From an uncultured Clostridium sp. (GTDB taxonomy: Bacteria > Bacillota > Clostridia > Clostridiales > Clostridiaceae), in the NCBI RefSeq assembly GCF_934754915.1, contig NZ_CAKVKB010000060.1, positions 1-20,253 of the forward strand: 20,253 nt of DNA. Direction: 5' to 3'. How positions within the stretch are numbered: the stretch's first letter is position 1; every line of letters begins with the position of its first letter. The notes beneath the pieces were generated by a model that saw only the letters and a list, made by a program, of their open reading frames with translations, was not told the origin of the DNA and did no database searches. The position numbers and the translations under genes were made by a program. This document shows positions 7,993-14,945 of the stretch, piece by piece.

Positions 7993-8928
7993 GTGGATTA
8001 TATTGTTTTATGCAATACAGGTTCAGATAGTTTAAGTAGAATAAACACACAATCATTAGATGTACAGAATTTTATTTTATCTAAGGAACCATTTTCAATT
8101 GGACCTCATGAATTAAAAATATGTGGGGAAAATATAATTTCAGCTAATAATTATGATAATACTATTTCAATTATTAAAAAAAGAAAATTGGAAGATAATT
8201 ATATAGAAAAATATAGTGAAAGAAAAAATAGGATTTTATTAGAAGGTGAAAATGTATATATTGGAACATGTCCTAATGATGTGGCACAATATTTAAATGA
8301 AATTTTTGTTACCTGTGGAGAAGCTAATTCGGTTGCTGTATATAATATGAAAGAAAAGAGAGTGGATTTTGTAATTCCAGTGGGCTGTTTTCCTCATAAT
8401 ATAGAGATATGTAAAAATATGAAATTAGCTTTTACAAGTAATATGGGAGATGATACGATTTCTGTAATTGATATAGAAAAGAAACAAGAGATAAAGAAAA
8501 TTACAGTAGAGAACACTCCCATAAAGATAAATTTATCAAATAATAATCATTACTTATATGTATGCTTGAGTTATCTTGGATATGACAAAGAAGGGTATAT
8601 TGGAATAGTATCCTTAAAAACATTAGAGCTTATAGATAAAATAAAAGTGGGAATTTCTCCAGTAGATTTATATGAAGAAAGTGGATATCTTTATGTGTCT
8701 AATTTTTGTGGAAAGTCCATTAGCATTATAAATTTAGACAACCTTAAGGAAGAAAAGCAAATAGAAGTAAGTGGAATGCCGAGAGGAATTAGAAAAAGTA
8801 AAGAAAAATTATTTGTAGGTGATTATCTTAATGGAATGGTAAATGTGATAAATTTCAATACAAAAGAAATAAAAGCCATTACAGTTGAAAAAGAACCAAA
8901 TGCAATGACTTTAATTAAAACATTATAA
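7993..8928 (+). CDS. YncE/YVTN-type beta-propeller protein
   Basis: 311-residue protein built of repeated units of roughly 40 residues. Each contains a strand pair of the form Y/F-V-x-N/S-x-x-x-x-x-I-S-V/I-I. Examples are ANNYDNTISIIKK, FTSNMGDDTISVID, YVSNFCGKSISIIN and FVGDYLNGMVNVIN. This is the 40-residue YVTN beta-propeller pattern, here probably seven blades closed by joining N- and C-terminal strands. There is no signal peptide, so it is probably cytoplasmic, unlike many YncE relatives. Function is unknown; propellers commonly bind proteins or ligands. The GTG start at 7993 follows GGAGGA by 5 bases. I see no strong promoter; weak -35 and -10 candidates lie around 7924-7954. No clear terminator separates it from the convergent DUF4364 gene. 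Confidence 0.8.
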   Translation: MDYIVLCNTGSDSLSRINTQSLDVQNFILSKEPFSIGPHELKICGENIISANNYDNTISIIKKRKLEDNYIEKYSERKNRILLEGENVYIGTCPNDVAQYLNEIFVTCGEANSVAVYNMKEKRVDFVIPVGCFPHNIEICKNMKLAFTSNMGDDTISVIDIEKKQEIKKITVENTPIKINLSNNNHYLYVCLSYLGYDKEGYIGIVSLKTLELIDKIKVGISPVDLYEESGYLYVSNFCGKSISIINLDNLKEEKQIEVSGMPRGIRKSKEKLFVGDYLNGMVNVINFNTKEIKAITVEKEPNAMTLIKTL

Positions 8929-8972
8929 AGTGACATTGATATGAGAATAATATTTAGCACATTTTACACATA

Positions 8973-9497
8973 TTAATTGATAAATGTATTTATTATAGAG
9001 TTATATATATCGGAAGGATTATCCTTCCATTTGTTACATATAGCTACAGCTTGATTTTTAGATGGTACAGACAGTTTCAATTCCATTAAAAGAGCTTGAT
9101 TTTCTACTGCTTTTAAATCTACTATAAAGCTGTCATTATCACCTAATGTATAATCAGCATGAATAGTAAGTTCTTTTTTTATTGCTTCAATTTTCTCTTT
9201 TATATACTGATCTATTATAGATGTTTTTGACTGAGAGAGTCTTGATTTAAAAAGTGATAGAACAGTATCACCTTGCTTTGTTAATACCAATAGATTTTTA
9301 TCATTAGTCTTATGATATTCAACAAATTTTGCTTCCTCAAGCTCAGATAAATATTGTTGAAAAGTAAAGTAATTTATAAAATTATTTTCAAGAATTATTT
9401 CTGTAAGCTGAGTATTTGATATTGGTTCATGTATTGCTTTTAATACATATAACATTAATAGTTTATTTTCTGCTAATTCTGATGAACTTTCGTACAT
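8973..9497 (-). CDS. DUF4364-family protein
   Basis: 174-residue protein matching the clostridial DUF4364 family. It opens with SSELAENKLLMLYVLKAI, followed by a winged-helix-like region with TFQQYLSELEEAKFVE and KNLLVLTKQGDTVLSLF, the pattern of a small DNA-binding wing. A lysine/glutamate-rich helix and a beta-rich C-terminal half follow. A transcriptional regulator role is inferred from the winged-helix resemblance; target genes are not evident. The frame extends four codons upstream to a GTG, but the ribosome site GGAGGT lies within those codons, so the ATG at 9497 is the better start. It is transcribed alone, convergent with the beta-propeller gene and divergent from the PdaB-like gene. 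Confidence 0.82.
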   Translation of the reverse strand: MYESSSELAENKLLMLYVLKAIHEPISNTQLTEIILENNFINYFTFQQYLSELEEAKFVEYHKTNDKNLLVLTKQGDTVLSLFKSRLSQSKTSIIDQYIKEKIEAIKKELTIHADYTLGDNDSFIVDLKAVENQALLMELKLSVPSKNQAVAICNKWKDNPSDIYNSIINTFIN

Positions 9498-9530
9498 AAT
9501 TACCTCCACGACTAATGAAACTCTTATTTC

Positions 9531-9539
9531 ATTATAGCA
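9531..9539 (-). promoter_or_regulatory. Extended -10 promoter of the DUF4364 gene
   Basis: On the minus strand the sequence reads TGCTATAAT, an extended -10 with perfect TATAAT (9531-9536), about 33 bases before the start codon. No good -35 is visible at 16-18 bases, which is tolerated in extended -10 promoters. Confidence 0.5.
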
Positions 9540-9621
9540 TAAATTAATAATTATTGAATATAGTTAATAATAAAACAGTAAAGCAATATTTAAAGAGTAT
9601 ATGTTTTAAGGAGTGATAAGT

Positions 9622-10386
9622 TTGAAATGGAGGTTAAAAAAGATAGCTCTAGGAATATGGCTTGTATTTTCAGTAATGATGCTGTCTGTTGCAATAAATG
9701 GTAATGGAAAAACTGCTATGAGCAATATAGAAGAGGAACAACCTATTTATTCAGTTGATACAGAAGAAAAAGCCATAAGTCTTACATTTGATATTAATTG
9801 GGCAGAAAAAGATAATTTAAAAAGAATATTAGATATAATGGATAAATACAATGTAAAAGGAACATTTTTTATAATGGGAGGATGGGTAAATTATAGTCAA
9901 GAAAACATGGATAAATTAGTAGACATAAATGAAAGGGGGCATGAAATAGGGAATCATAGCTATATGCATCCTGGATTTACTAAAATAACTGATGAAAGAA
10001 TGGAAGAGGAATTAAAAAAGACAGATGAAATTATAGAAAAAAATATAGGGAAGAAGCCGCAGCTGTTTAGATTTCCAAGTGGAGAATATAATAAACAGTG
10101 TTTTCAAAAAGTAAAAGGCTTAGGATATACATGTATACAATGGAATGTAGATTCAGTTGACTGGAAAGAATCAGGAGCTGAAATTGAATATAATCGTATT
10201 ATGAAAAAAGTTAAACCAGGTTCTATATTGCTATTTCATAATAATGCTAAGTATACTCCAGATAATTTAGACAAAATAATAAAAGAGCTTCAGGAACAGG
10301 GATATGTTTTTAAGACAGTAGGAGAGATGATATACAAAAACGATTACAATATAGATAAAGAAGGAATTCAGCATAAAAATACCTAA
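9622..10386 (+). CDS. PdaB-like polysaccharide deacetylase (NodB domain)
   Basis: 254-residue membrane-anchored or secreted protein. Basic N-terminal residues and a hydrophobic segment (about 8-25) form a signal anchor; no lipobox is seen. The NodB homology domain follows: motif 1 TFD at 55-57, motif 2 HSYMH at 112-116, motif 3 RFPSGEYN at 150-157, motif 4 DSVDW at 177-181 and motif 5 LLFHN at 203-207. Motif 1 reads TFDINW rather than TFDD, so the second metal-binding aspartate is absent, as in Bacillus PdaB, a sporulation protein. A role in spore peptidoglycan is inferred. AAGGAG (9608-9613) sits 8 bases before the TTG at 9622. An in-frame GTG at 9613 overlaps that ribosome site and is less likely. 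The gene assignment to pdaB itself is probable, not proven. Confidence 0.87.
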   Translation: MKWRLKKIALGIWLVFSVMMLSVAINGNGKTAMSNIEEEQPIYSVDTEEKAISLTFDINWAEKDNLKRILDIMDKYNVKGTFFIMGGWVNYSQENMDKLVDINERGHEIGNHSYMHPGFTKITDERMEEELKKTDEIIEKNIGKKPQLFRFPSGEYNKQCFQKVKGLGYTCIQWNVDSVDWKESGAEIEYNRIMKKVKPGSILLFHNNAKYTPDNLDKIIKELQEQGYVFKTVGEMIYKNDYNIDKEGIQHKNT

Positions 10387-10391
10387 AATTA

Positions 10392-10421
10392 TTGAAAACA
10401 AACTAGTATCTGTATTATAAT
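10392..10421 (+). promoter_or_regulatory. Promoter of the SSB-like gene
   Basis: -35 TTGAAA (10392-10397) and a perfect -10 TATAAT (10416-10421) are separated by 18 bases. The expected start is near 10428, at the head of the inverted repeat at 10426-10449. Confidence 0.65.
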
Positions 10422-10425
10422 GGTA

Positions 10426-10449
10426 ATATATGCTAGTGGGTGCATATAT
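10426..10449 (+). repeat. Inverted repeat at the 5' end of the SSB-like transcript
   Basis: Perfect 8-bp arms ATATATGC (10426-10433) and GCATATAT (10442-10449) enclose an 8-base loop, immediately downstream of the -10. It could be an operator or a 5' mRNA stem-loop. There is no T run, so it is not a terminator. Confidence 0.45.
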
Positions 10450-10491
10450 TTAATTTAATAATAATAATTTCCGATGGAGAGAGGGATTACA

Positions 10492-11154
10492 ATGGATAAT
10501 TTAATGCTAAATAACAAGATTTACCTAGAAGGTAAAGTGACATCTGAAAAAGAGTTTAGCCACGAAATGTATGGGGAGGGGTTCTATACATTTAATTTGG
10601 ATGTAATGAGATTAAGTGACTCAGTGGATACTTTAAATATTACTGTTTCAGAAAGATTGCTAAATAATATGGATCTTAAAGTAGGCAGTGAAGTAATTGT
10701 TGAAGGTCAGCTTAGATCTTATAATAAGTTTATTGATGGATCAAACAAGCTTATACTTACAGTTTTTGCAAGAAATATTGAACCTTGTGTAGAACACAGT
10801 AAAAATCCTAATGAAATATTCTTAGACGGATATATCTGCAAAGAACCTATTTATAGAACAACTCCTTTTGGACGTGAAATTGCAGATGTATTACTTGCAG
10901 TAAATAGAGCATACAATAAGTCAGATTATATCCCAACAATTGCATGGGGCAGAAATTCTAGATTCTGTCAGACATTAGAAGTTGGTGATAATATTAAGGT
11001 ATGGGGTAGATTACAGAGCAGAGAATACCAAAAGAAAGTTTCAGAAAATGAAGTTATAAAGAAAATAGCTTATGAAGTGTCAATATCTAAAATGGAAAAG
11101 GCTCAAAAAGAAGAAAATGAGTCAAATGCTGATGGCACAGAAGGAGCAGTATAA
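10492..11154 (+). CDS. SSB-like protein with two OB folds
   Basis: 220-residue cytoplasmic protein related to single-stranded DNA-binding proteins. Two OB-fold-like regions are in tandem. Residues 8-98 (YLEGKVTSEKEF through VGSEVIVEGQLRSY) form the first. Residues 108-203 (IFLDGYICKEPIYR through WGRLQSREYQKK and YEVSISKMEK) form the second, which is closer to canonical SSB. Ordinary bacterial SSB has one OB fold and a tail ending in DDDIPF. This protein has no such tail and ends in a short glutamate-rich stretch. It is therefore probably not the main replicative SSB but a clostridial paralogue; ssDNA binding is inferred. The ATG at 10492 is preferred because the purine-rich ribosome site GAGAGAGGG lies between it and an upstream in-frame ATG at 10474. 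It has its own promoter and terminator. Confidence 0.8.
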   Translation: MDNLMLNNKIYLEGKVTSEKEFSHEMYGEGFYTFNLDVMRLSDSVDTLNITVSERLLNNMDLKVGSEVIVEGQLRSYNKFIDGSNKLILTVFARNIEPCVEHSKNPNEIFLDGYICKEPIYRTTPFGREIADVLLAVNRAYNKSDYIPTIAWGRNSRFCQTLEVGDNIKVWGRLQSREYQKKVSENEVIKKIAYEVSISKMEKAQKEENESNADGTEGAV

Positions 11155-11279
11155 CAGAGATTTAAATCTGTAATTACCAATGATTGATTAAAATTAAGTA
11201 AAGAAAACTTAGGAAAAGGCTATAGAATTATCAATGGTCAATAATTAATCAGAAGATTGTGCATAAAATTAAATCTATG

Positions 11280-11324
11280 AAAAAAGACTTCCTTATAAAA
11301 TATATAAAAGAGGAAGTCTTTTTT
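11280..11324. terminator. Bidirectional terminator between SSB-like gene and dapH
   Basis: Perfect 13-bp arms AAAAAAGACTTCC (11280-11292) and GGAAGTCTTTTTT (11312-11324) give a U-tailed hairpin on both strands. It sits between two converging genes. Confidence 0.92.
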
Positions 11325-11345
11325 ATTTATGTATTTTAAACAGTT

Positions 11346-12056
11346 TTATTTTCTTAAATCATCTAAAAGCTGAGTTTTATCCTTTGTTTTGTCATCAACT
11401 TCTTTAATTATTTTTGCAGGAGAACCAGCAACAACAACTCCATCTGGAACATCTTCTGTTACTACAGAACCAGCAGCAACTACAGCACCTTTACCAATTT
11501 TAACACCTTCAAGGATTACAGAATTAGCACCGATTAATGCATTATCTCCAATTTGGCATGGTTCTTTACTTGGTGGTTCTAAAACACCAGCAACAACTGC
11601 ACCTGCACCTAAATGAACATTTTTACCAAGTTGTCCTCTAGCTCCAACTACAGCATTCATATCAACCATAGTTCCATCACCTATTTCAGCACCGATGTTG
11701 ATTACAGCACCCATCATTACAACAGCATTTTTACCAATTGTAACTTTATCTCTTATGATTGCACCTGGTTCAATTCTTGCATCTACTTCAAGTAAATCTA
11801 ACATTGGAATAGCAGAATTTCTTCTATCATTTTCTATTCTGAAATGTTTTATAAGATGTTTGTTATCTAAAACTATTTTAGTTATAGAATCAGATTCTCC
11901 CATTAAGATATAGAATCCGTTAGAACCATACCATTCAACATCATTCATATCTGCATTACTTAAATCTCCATTAACATATACCTTGACTGGAGTTGATTTT
12001 TTTGATTCCTTAATAAATCTAGCGATTTCATAAGGATCTGTTAAATTATATGACAT
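11346..12056 (-). CDS. dapH: Tetrahydrodipicolinate N-acetyltransferase
   Basis: 236-residue cytoplasmic enzyme that acetylates tetrahydrodipicolinate with acetyl-CoA in the acetylase branch of diaminopimelate/lysine synthesis. The N-terminus (DPYEIARFIKESKKSTPVKVYVNG) closely follows the DapH family pattern. Residues from about 90 to 205 are hexapeptide repeats of a left-handed beta-helix, such as IEPGAI, IGKNAV, IGDGTM and IGKGAV. They are followed by DGVVVAGSPAKII, typical of hexapeptide acyltransferases. The ATG at 12056 is preceded on the minus strand by GGAAGGGTGAT. A TATAAT on the minus strand at 12094-12099 may be its -10, without a clear -35. It is divergent from patA, the next enzyme but one user of its product, across a 275-base spacer. 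Confidence 0.95.
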   Translation of the reverse strand: MSYNLTDPYEIARFIKESKKSTPVKVYVNGDLSNADMNDVEWYGSNGFYILMGESDSITKIVLDNKHLIKHFRIENDRRNSAIPMLDLLEVDARIEPGAIIRDKVTIGKNAVVMMGAVINIGAEIGDGTMVDMNAVVGARGQLGKNVHLGAGAVVAGVLEPPSKEPCQIGDNALIGANSVILEGVKIGKGAVVAAGSVVTEDVPDGVVVAGSPAKIIKEVDDKTKDKTQLLDDLRK

Positions 12057-12255
12057 TATATCACCCTTCCTATATACATCTGCGACCTATTTAATTATAA
12101 TAAAAAATGGCAATAATTAAAAGAGAAAAAATAGAAAGTTTGATAAAATAAGCAGTGTCTTTGATTTCATATTTTTGATAGAAATGAGAATAGGTGATAA
12201 ATTTGAGATGAATGTAAAATATAAAAGAAGATATAATAATTTATATATGAGTATC

Positions 12256-12271
12256 AATTTCATTTGAAATT
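12256..12271. promoter_or_regulatory. Dyad overlapping the patA -35, candidate operator
   Basis: Arms AATTTCA (12256-12262) and TGAAATT (12265-12271) are perfect inverted repeats with a 2-base spacer. They overlap the patA -35 TTGAAA. The position suits a repressor site, but the sequence is AT-rich and chance is possible. Confidence 0.35.
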
Positions 12272-12292
12272 ATATTATATATAAAGTAAAAT
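12264..12292 (+). promoter_or_regulatory. Promoter of patA
   Basis: -35 TTGAAA (12264-12269) and -10 TAAAAT (12287-12292) have a 17-base spacer, about 40 bases before the patA start. Confidence 0.5.
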
Positions 12293-12331
12293 TAAATAAA
12301 TATTTATTAGATATATTGGGGGATTACATAG

Positions 12332-13471
12332 ATGAATGAAAGAGTAAAACAAATTCAAATTTCAGGAATAAGGAGGTTTGCTGAAAAAGTTAAAAAAGTA
12401 GAAGGAGCTATTTCTCTTACAATAGGTCAGCCTGATTTTTTTGTTCCAATTGAAGTTTCACATGGAATGATAGATGCAATTGAAAGAAATAAAACTTCAT
12501 ATACTTCAAATGCAGGAATAGATGAATTAAGAGAAGAGATTTGTAAGTACTTAAATAGTTTTGGAATTACATATAGTAAAGAAGAAGTATGTATTACTGT
12601 AGGTGGAAGTGAAGGGTTGTTTTCTGTACTTTTTGCTTTAATGAATCCAGGAGATAAAATTTTAATACCAGGACCTGCATATCCAGCTTATGAAAATATT
12701 TCTATTATGATAGGTGCAGAAGTTATTAATTATAGGTTAAATGAAGATTTTACAGTTAATATTGATGAAATAAAAAATAGATTGGACAATGAAAAAATCA
12801 AATATTTAATGCTTTCATTTCCTTCGAATCCTACAGGAGCAATATTGACAAGAAAACAAAGAGATGAATTAATAGAAATTATAAAAGCAAAAGACATTAC
12901 AGTAATAACAGATGAAATGTATGCTTCAATAATATTTGATGAGTATTATTCTGTAGCTCAATGTAAAGAAATAAGAGATAAAATTATATTTGTAAGTGGA
13001 TTTTCTAAAATGTTTTCTATGACAGGTCTTCGTATAGGATATGTTGCATGTACAGATAAAAATATGAAAGAAATAATGAAAGTGCATCAATATGGTGTTT
13101 CATGTGCACCTTCAATAGCTCAGTATGGAGCACTTGAAGGACTTAGAAATTCAATGCAGGCTGTTGAAGAGATGAAACAATCATTTGAGAGAAGAAAAGA
13201 TTATTGCATGAAGCGATTAAAAGAATTAAATATTGATGTAGTGGATCCTAAAGGAGCATTTTATATTTTTCCAAGTATTAAAAAATTCAATATGTCATCA
13301 GAAGAATTCTGTGATAAACTGCTTAATGAAGCTAAAGTTGGATTTGTGCCAGGAAATGCATTTGGAGATTTAGGAGAAGGCTATGTTAGAATATCATATT
13401 GTTATTCTGATCAGATATTAAAAGAGGCTTTCGACAGACTAGAAGTATTTATAAAAGAAAATTTTAAATAA
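12332..13471 (+). CDS. patA: PLP aminotransferase, likely N-acetyl-diaminopimelate aminotransferase
   Basis: 379-residue fold-type I, class I/II aminotransferase. The N-terminus (IQISGIRRFAEKV and ISLTIGQPDFFVP, about residues 8-39) follows the Bacillus PatA pattern. SFPSNPTGA at 162-170, the cofactor aspartate D194 in TDEMY, and the Schiff-base lysine K226 in SGFSK followed by R234 in TGLRIGY are all present. PatA converts N-acetyl-2-amino-6-oxopimelate to N-acetyl-LL-diaminopimelate using glutamate. Divergence from dapH, an enzyme of the same branch, supports this over a generic aspartate or aromatic aminotransferase, which motifs alone cannot exclude. The third acetylase-branch enzyme, the deacetylase, is not in the window. 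A GGGGGA ribosome site precedes the ATG, and a strong terminator follows. Confidence 0.88.
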   Translation: MNERVKQIQISGIRRFAEKVKKVEGAISLTIGQPDFFVPIEVSHGMIDAIERNKTSYTSNAGIDELREEICKYLNSFGITYSKEEVCITVGGSEGLFSVLFALMNPGDKILIPGPAYPAYENISIMIGAEVINYRLNEDFTVNIDEIKNRLDNEKIKYLMLSFPSNPTGAILTRKQRDELIEIIKAKDITVITDEMYASIIFDEYYSVAQCKEIRDKIIFVSGFSKMFSMTGLRIGYVACTDKNMKEIMKVHQYGVSCAPSIAQYGALEGLRNSMQAVEEMKQSFERRKDYCMKRLKELNIDVVDPKGAFYIFPSIKKFNMSSEEFCDKLLNEAKVGFVPGNAFGDLGEGYVRISYCYSDQILKEAFDRLEVFIKENFK

Positions 13472-13483
13472 AATATATTTGAT

Positions 13484-13527
13484 AAATCGTGTCAAAATAT
13501 GATGAAGTATTTTGACGCGATTTTTTT
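13484..13527 (+). terminator. Terminator after patA
   Basis: 16-bp arms AAATCGTGTCAAAATA (13484-13499) and TATTTTGACGCGATTT (13508-13523) pair with one G-U and are followed by a T run. This isolates patA from the opp operon. Confidence 0.9.
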
Positions 13528-13935
13528 ATTTTTAATAAAAAAATCGAATGGAGAATCAAAGAAGGATAGGAAATTATTATATTTAAAATAAATTTGAAAT
13601 GTAAGTGTTAAAGAAAAATTTTATTTTTTAACGAAATGTTAAAAAATATTGATAAAGTTATGAATTTTGTCAAAAATATTCCCTGATATATTATTGCAAT
13701 ATTATTGAAAAATTAAAGAAATAGAAAAAAGTTATTTTAAAAATAGTGTGTAAATCCATGAAAAATAAAAGTGTATGTGAGAGAAATACATATGTACTTT
13801 AAGAAAAGATAGCATATTAAAAAGAAAAACGTTTACAAATTAATGAATTATAATTTATATAAAAAATATCTACACTAAATTAACTAATTGTTAAAAAACA
13901 CAATAATGACAAAAAAATTCTCTTTATTTAATAAA
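13528..13935 (+). other. Long AT-rich upstream region of the opp operon
   Basis: About 400 bases without a credible gene on either strand. It contains a perfect inverted repeat ATTTTTTAAC/GTTAAAAAAT with a 5-base loop (13623-13647). It also contains a 15-base CodY-box-like segment at 13663-13677 with three mismatches to consensus, a 10-bp palindrome TACATATGTA (13787-13796), and a cre-like site (13822-13839). None is proven. The density of dyads is consistent with a regulatory leader for peptide transport genes. Confidence 0.5.
13822..13839 (+). promoter_or_regulatory. Candidate cre (CcpA) site upstream of opp
   Basis: The core AAACGTTTACA fits the right two-thirds of the cre consensus (AARCGNWWWCAWW). 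The leading TG is missing, giving two mismatches. It lies about 97 bases before the opp -35. Confidence 0.3.
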
Positions 13936-13963
13936 TTGACAACTAATTTAAATGATATATAAT
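13936..13963 (+). promoter_or_regulatory. Promoter of the opp operon
   Basis: Perfect -35 TTGACA (13936-13941) and perfect -10 TATAAT (13958-13963) with a 16-base spacer, about 44 bases before oppB. It is one of the strongest promoters in the window. Confidence 0.75.
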
Positions 13964-14006
13964 ACAAATATGTTGACAAAAATCGAAGTGAGTGAGGGAG
14001 AAGAAA

Positions 14007-14933
14007 ATGATTAAATACATAGGTAAGAGACTTGTAGCAAGTTTATTAACTATATGGGTTGTTATTACACTTACATTTTTTTTAATGAGGTTAATGCCTG
14101 GTGGTCCATTTGATGGTGAAAAACTTACTGAACAAGTAAAAGCTAATATGGAAGCTAAGTATGGTATGGACAAGCCTCTTAGTGAACAATACTTTATGTA
14201 TATGAATAATTTAATTCATGGTGATTTAGGAGAATCAATGGTATTCAAAGGAAGAGAAGTTACAGAAACAATAGCAACTTCATTTCCGGCATCTGCAAAG
14301 GTTGGATTATGCAGTGTTGCAACTTCAATAGTCATAGGAATAACTCTTGGAATTGTTGCTGCATTAAAACGAAATACATGGGCCGATACTACAATAGTAT
14401 TTGTTGTAACCTTGGGTATCACAATACCTAGTTTTGTAATAAGTGCTGTTTTAATTTATTTTCTTGCAGTTGAGTTTGGATTATTGCCGCCGACTGGATT
14501 TGGAAGCTGGAAAAATTATATAATGCCAGTTATTGCATTGTCAATGTCTTCTATGGCTTTCATAACAAGACTAACAAGAAACAAACTTTTAGATGTTCTT
14601 AAGTCTGATTATATTAGAACAGCAAAAGCTAAAGGATTAAGCAGAGGAAAAATAATTTTCAAGCATGCACTTAGAAATTCGCTAATTCCAATAGTAACAT
14701 ATGTGGGACCATTAATTGCAAGTATTCTTACAGGAAGTTTTATAGTTGAACAAATTTTTGCTATTCCGGGACTTGGAAATGAATTTGTACAATCTGTTAC
14801 AAACAGAGATTATACAATGCTTCTTGGAGTAACAGTATTCTATTGTACAATGCTTATAACATTTAATTTCTTAGTAGATATATTATATGTAATTATTGAT
14901 CCAAGAATTAAATTAGAAAATGCGGAAGTTTAG
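14007..14933 (+). CDS. oppB: Oligopeptide ABC transporter permease OppB
   Basis: 308-residue inner membrane permease with about six transmembrane segments, the usual OppB/DppB length. The N-terminus (MIKYIGKRLVASLLTIWVV) and RLMPGGPFDG segment are typical of the family. The EAA-type ATPase-contact loop is SDYIRTAKAKG, around residues 200-210, followed by LRNSLIPIV. With OppC it forms the peptide channel. The ATG at 14007 lies just after GAGGGAGAAG. An in-frame GTG at 13992 would lie within the ribosome site and is less likely. First gene of a tightly spaced operon; oppC starts 12 bases after the stop. Confidence 0.95.
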   Translation: MIKYIGKRLVASLLTIWVVITLTFFLMRLMPGGPFDGEKLTEQVKANMEAKYGMDKPLSEQYFMYMNNLIHGDLGESMVFKGREVTETIATSFPASAKVGLCSVATSIVIGITLGIVAALKRNTWADTTIVFVVTLGITIPSFVISAVLIYFLAVEFGLLPPTGFGSWKNYIMPVIALSMSSMAFITRLTRNKLLDVLKSDYIRTAKAKGLSRGKIIFKHALRNSLIPIVTYVGPLIASILTGSFIVEQIFAIPGLGNEFVQSVTNRDYTMLLGVTVFYCTMLITFNFLVDILYVIIDPRIKLENAEV

Positions 14934-14945
14934 GAGGGGAAGAAC

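Noticed and set aside
9555..9588. Sigma-F/G promoter for the PdaB-like gene based on TGAATA at 9555-9560
   Set aside because: No matching -10 (CATA-type) occurs at 17-18 bases; the nearest GCAATA is about 22 bases away.
11155..11279. Palindrome AGATTTAAATCT just after the SSB-like gene as a terminator
   Set aside because: The stem is AT-rich with no T run or loop. The real terminator is at 11280-11324.
11389..11913. Three overlapping plus-strand open frames opposite dapH
   Set aside because: They are antisense shadows of the hexapeptide-repeat gene, have no ribosome sites, and give low-complexity Thr/Ala/Pro or Ser/Asn/Tyr-rich products.
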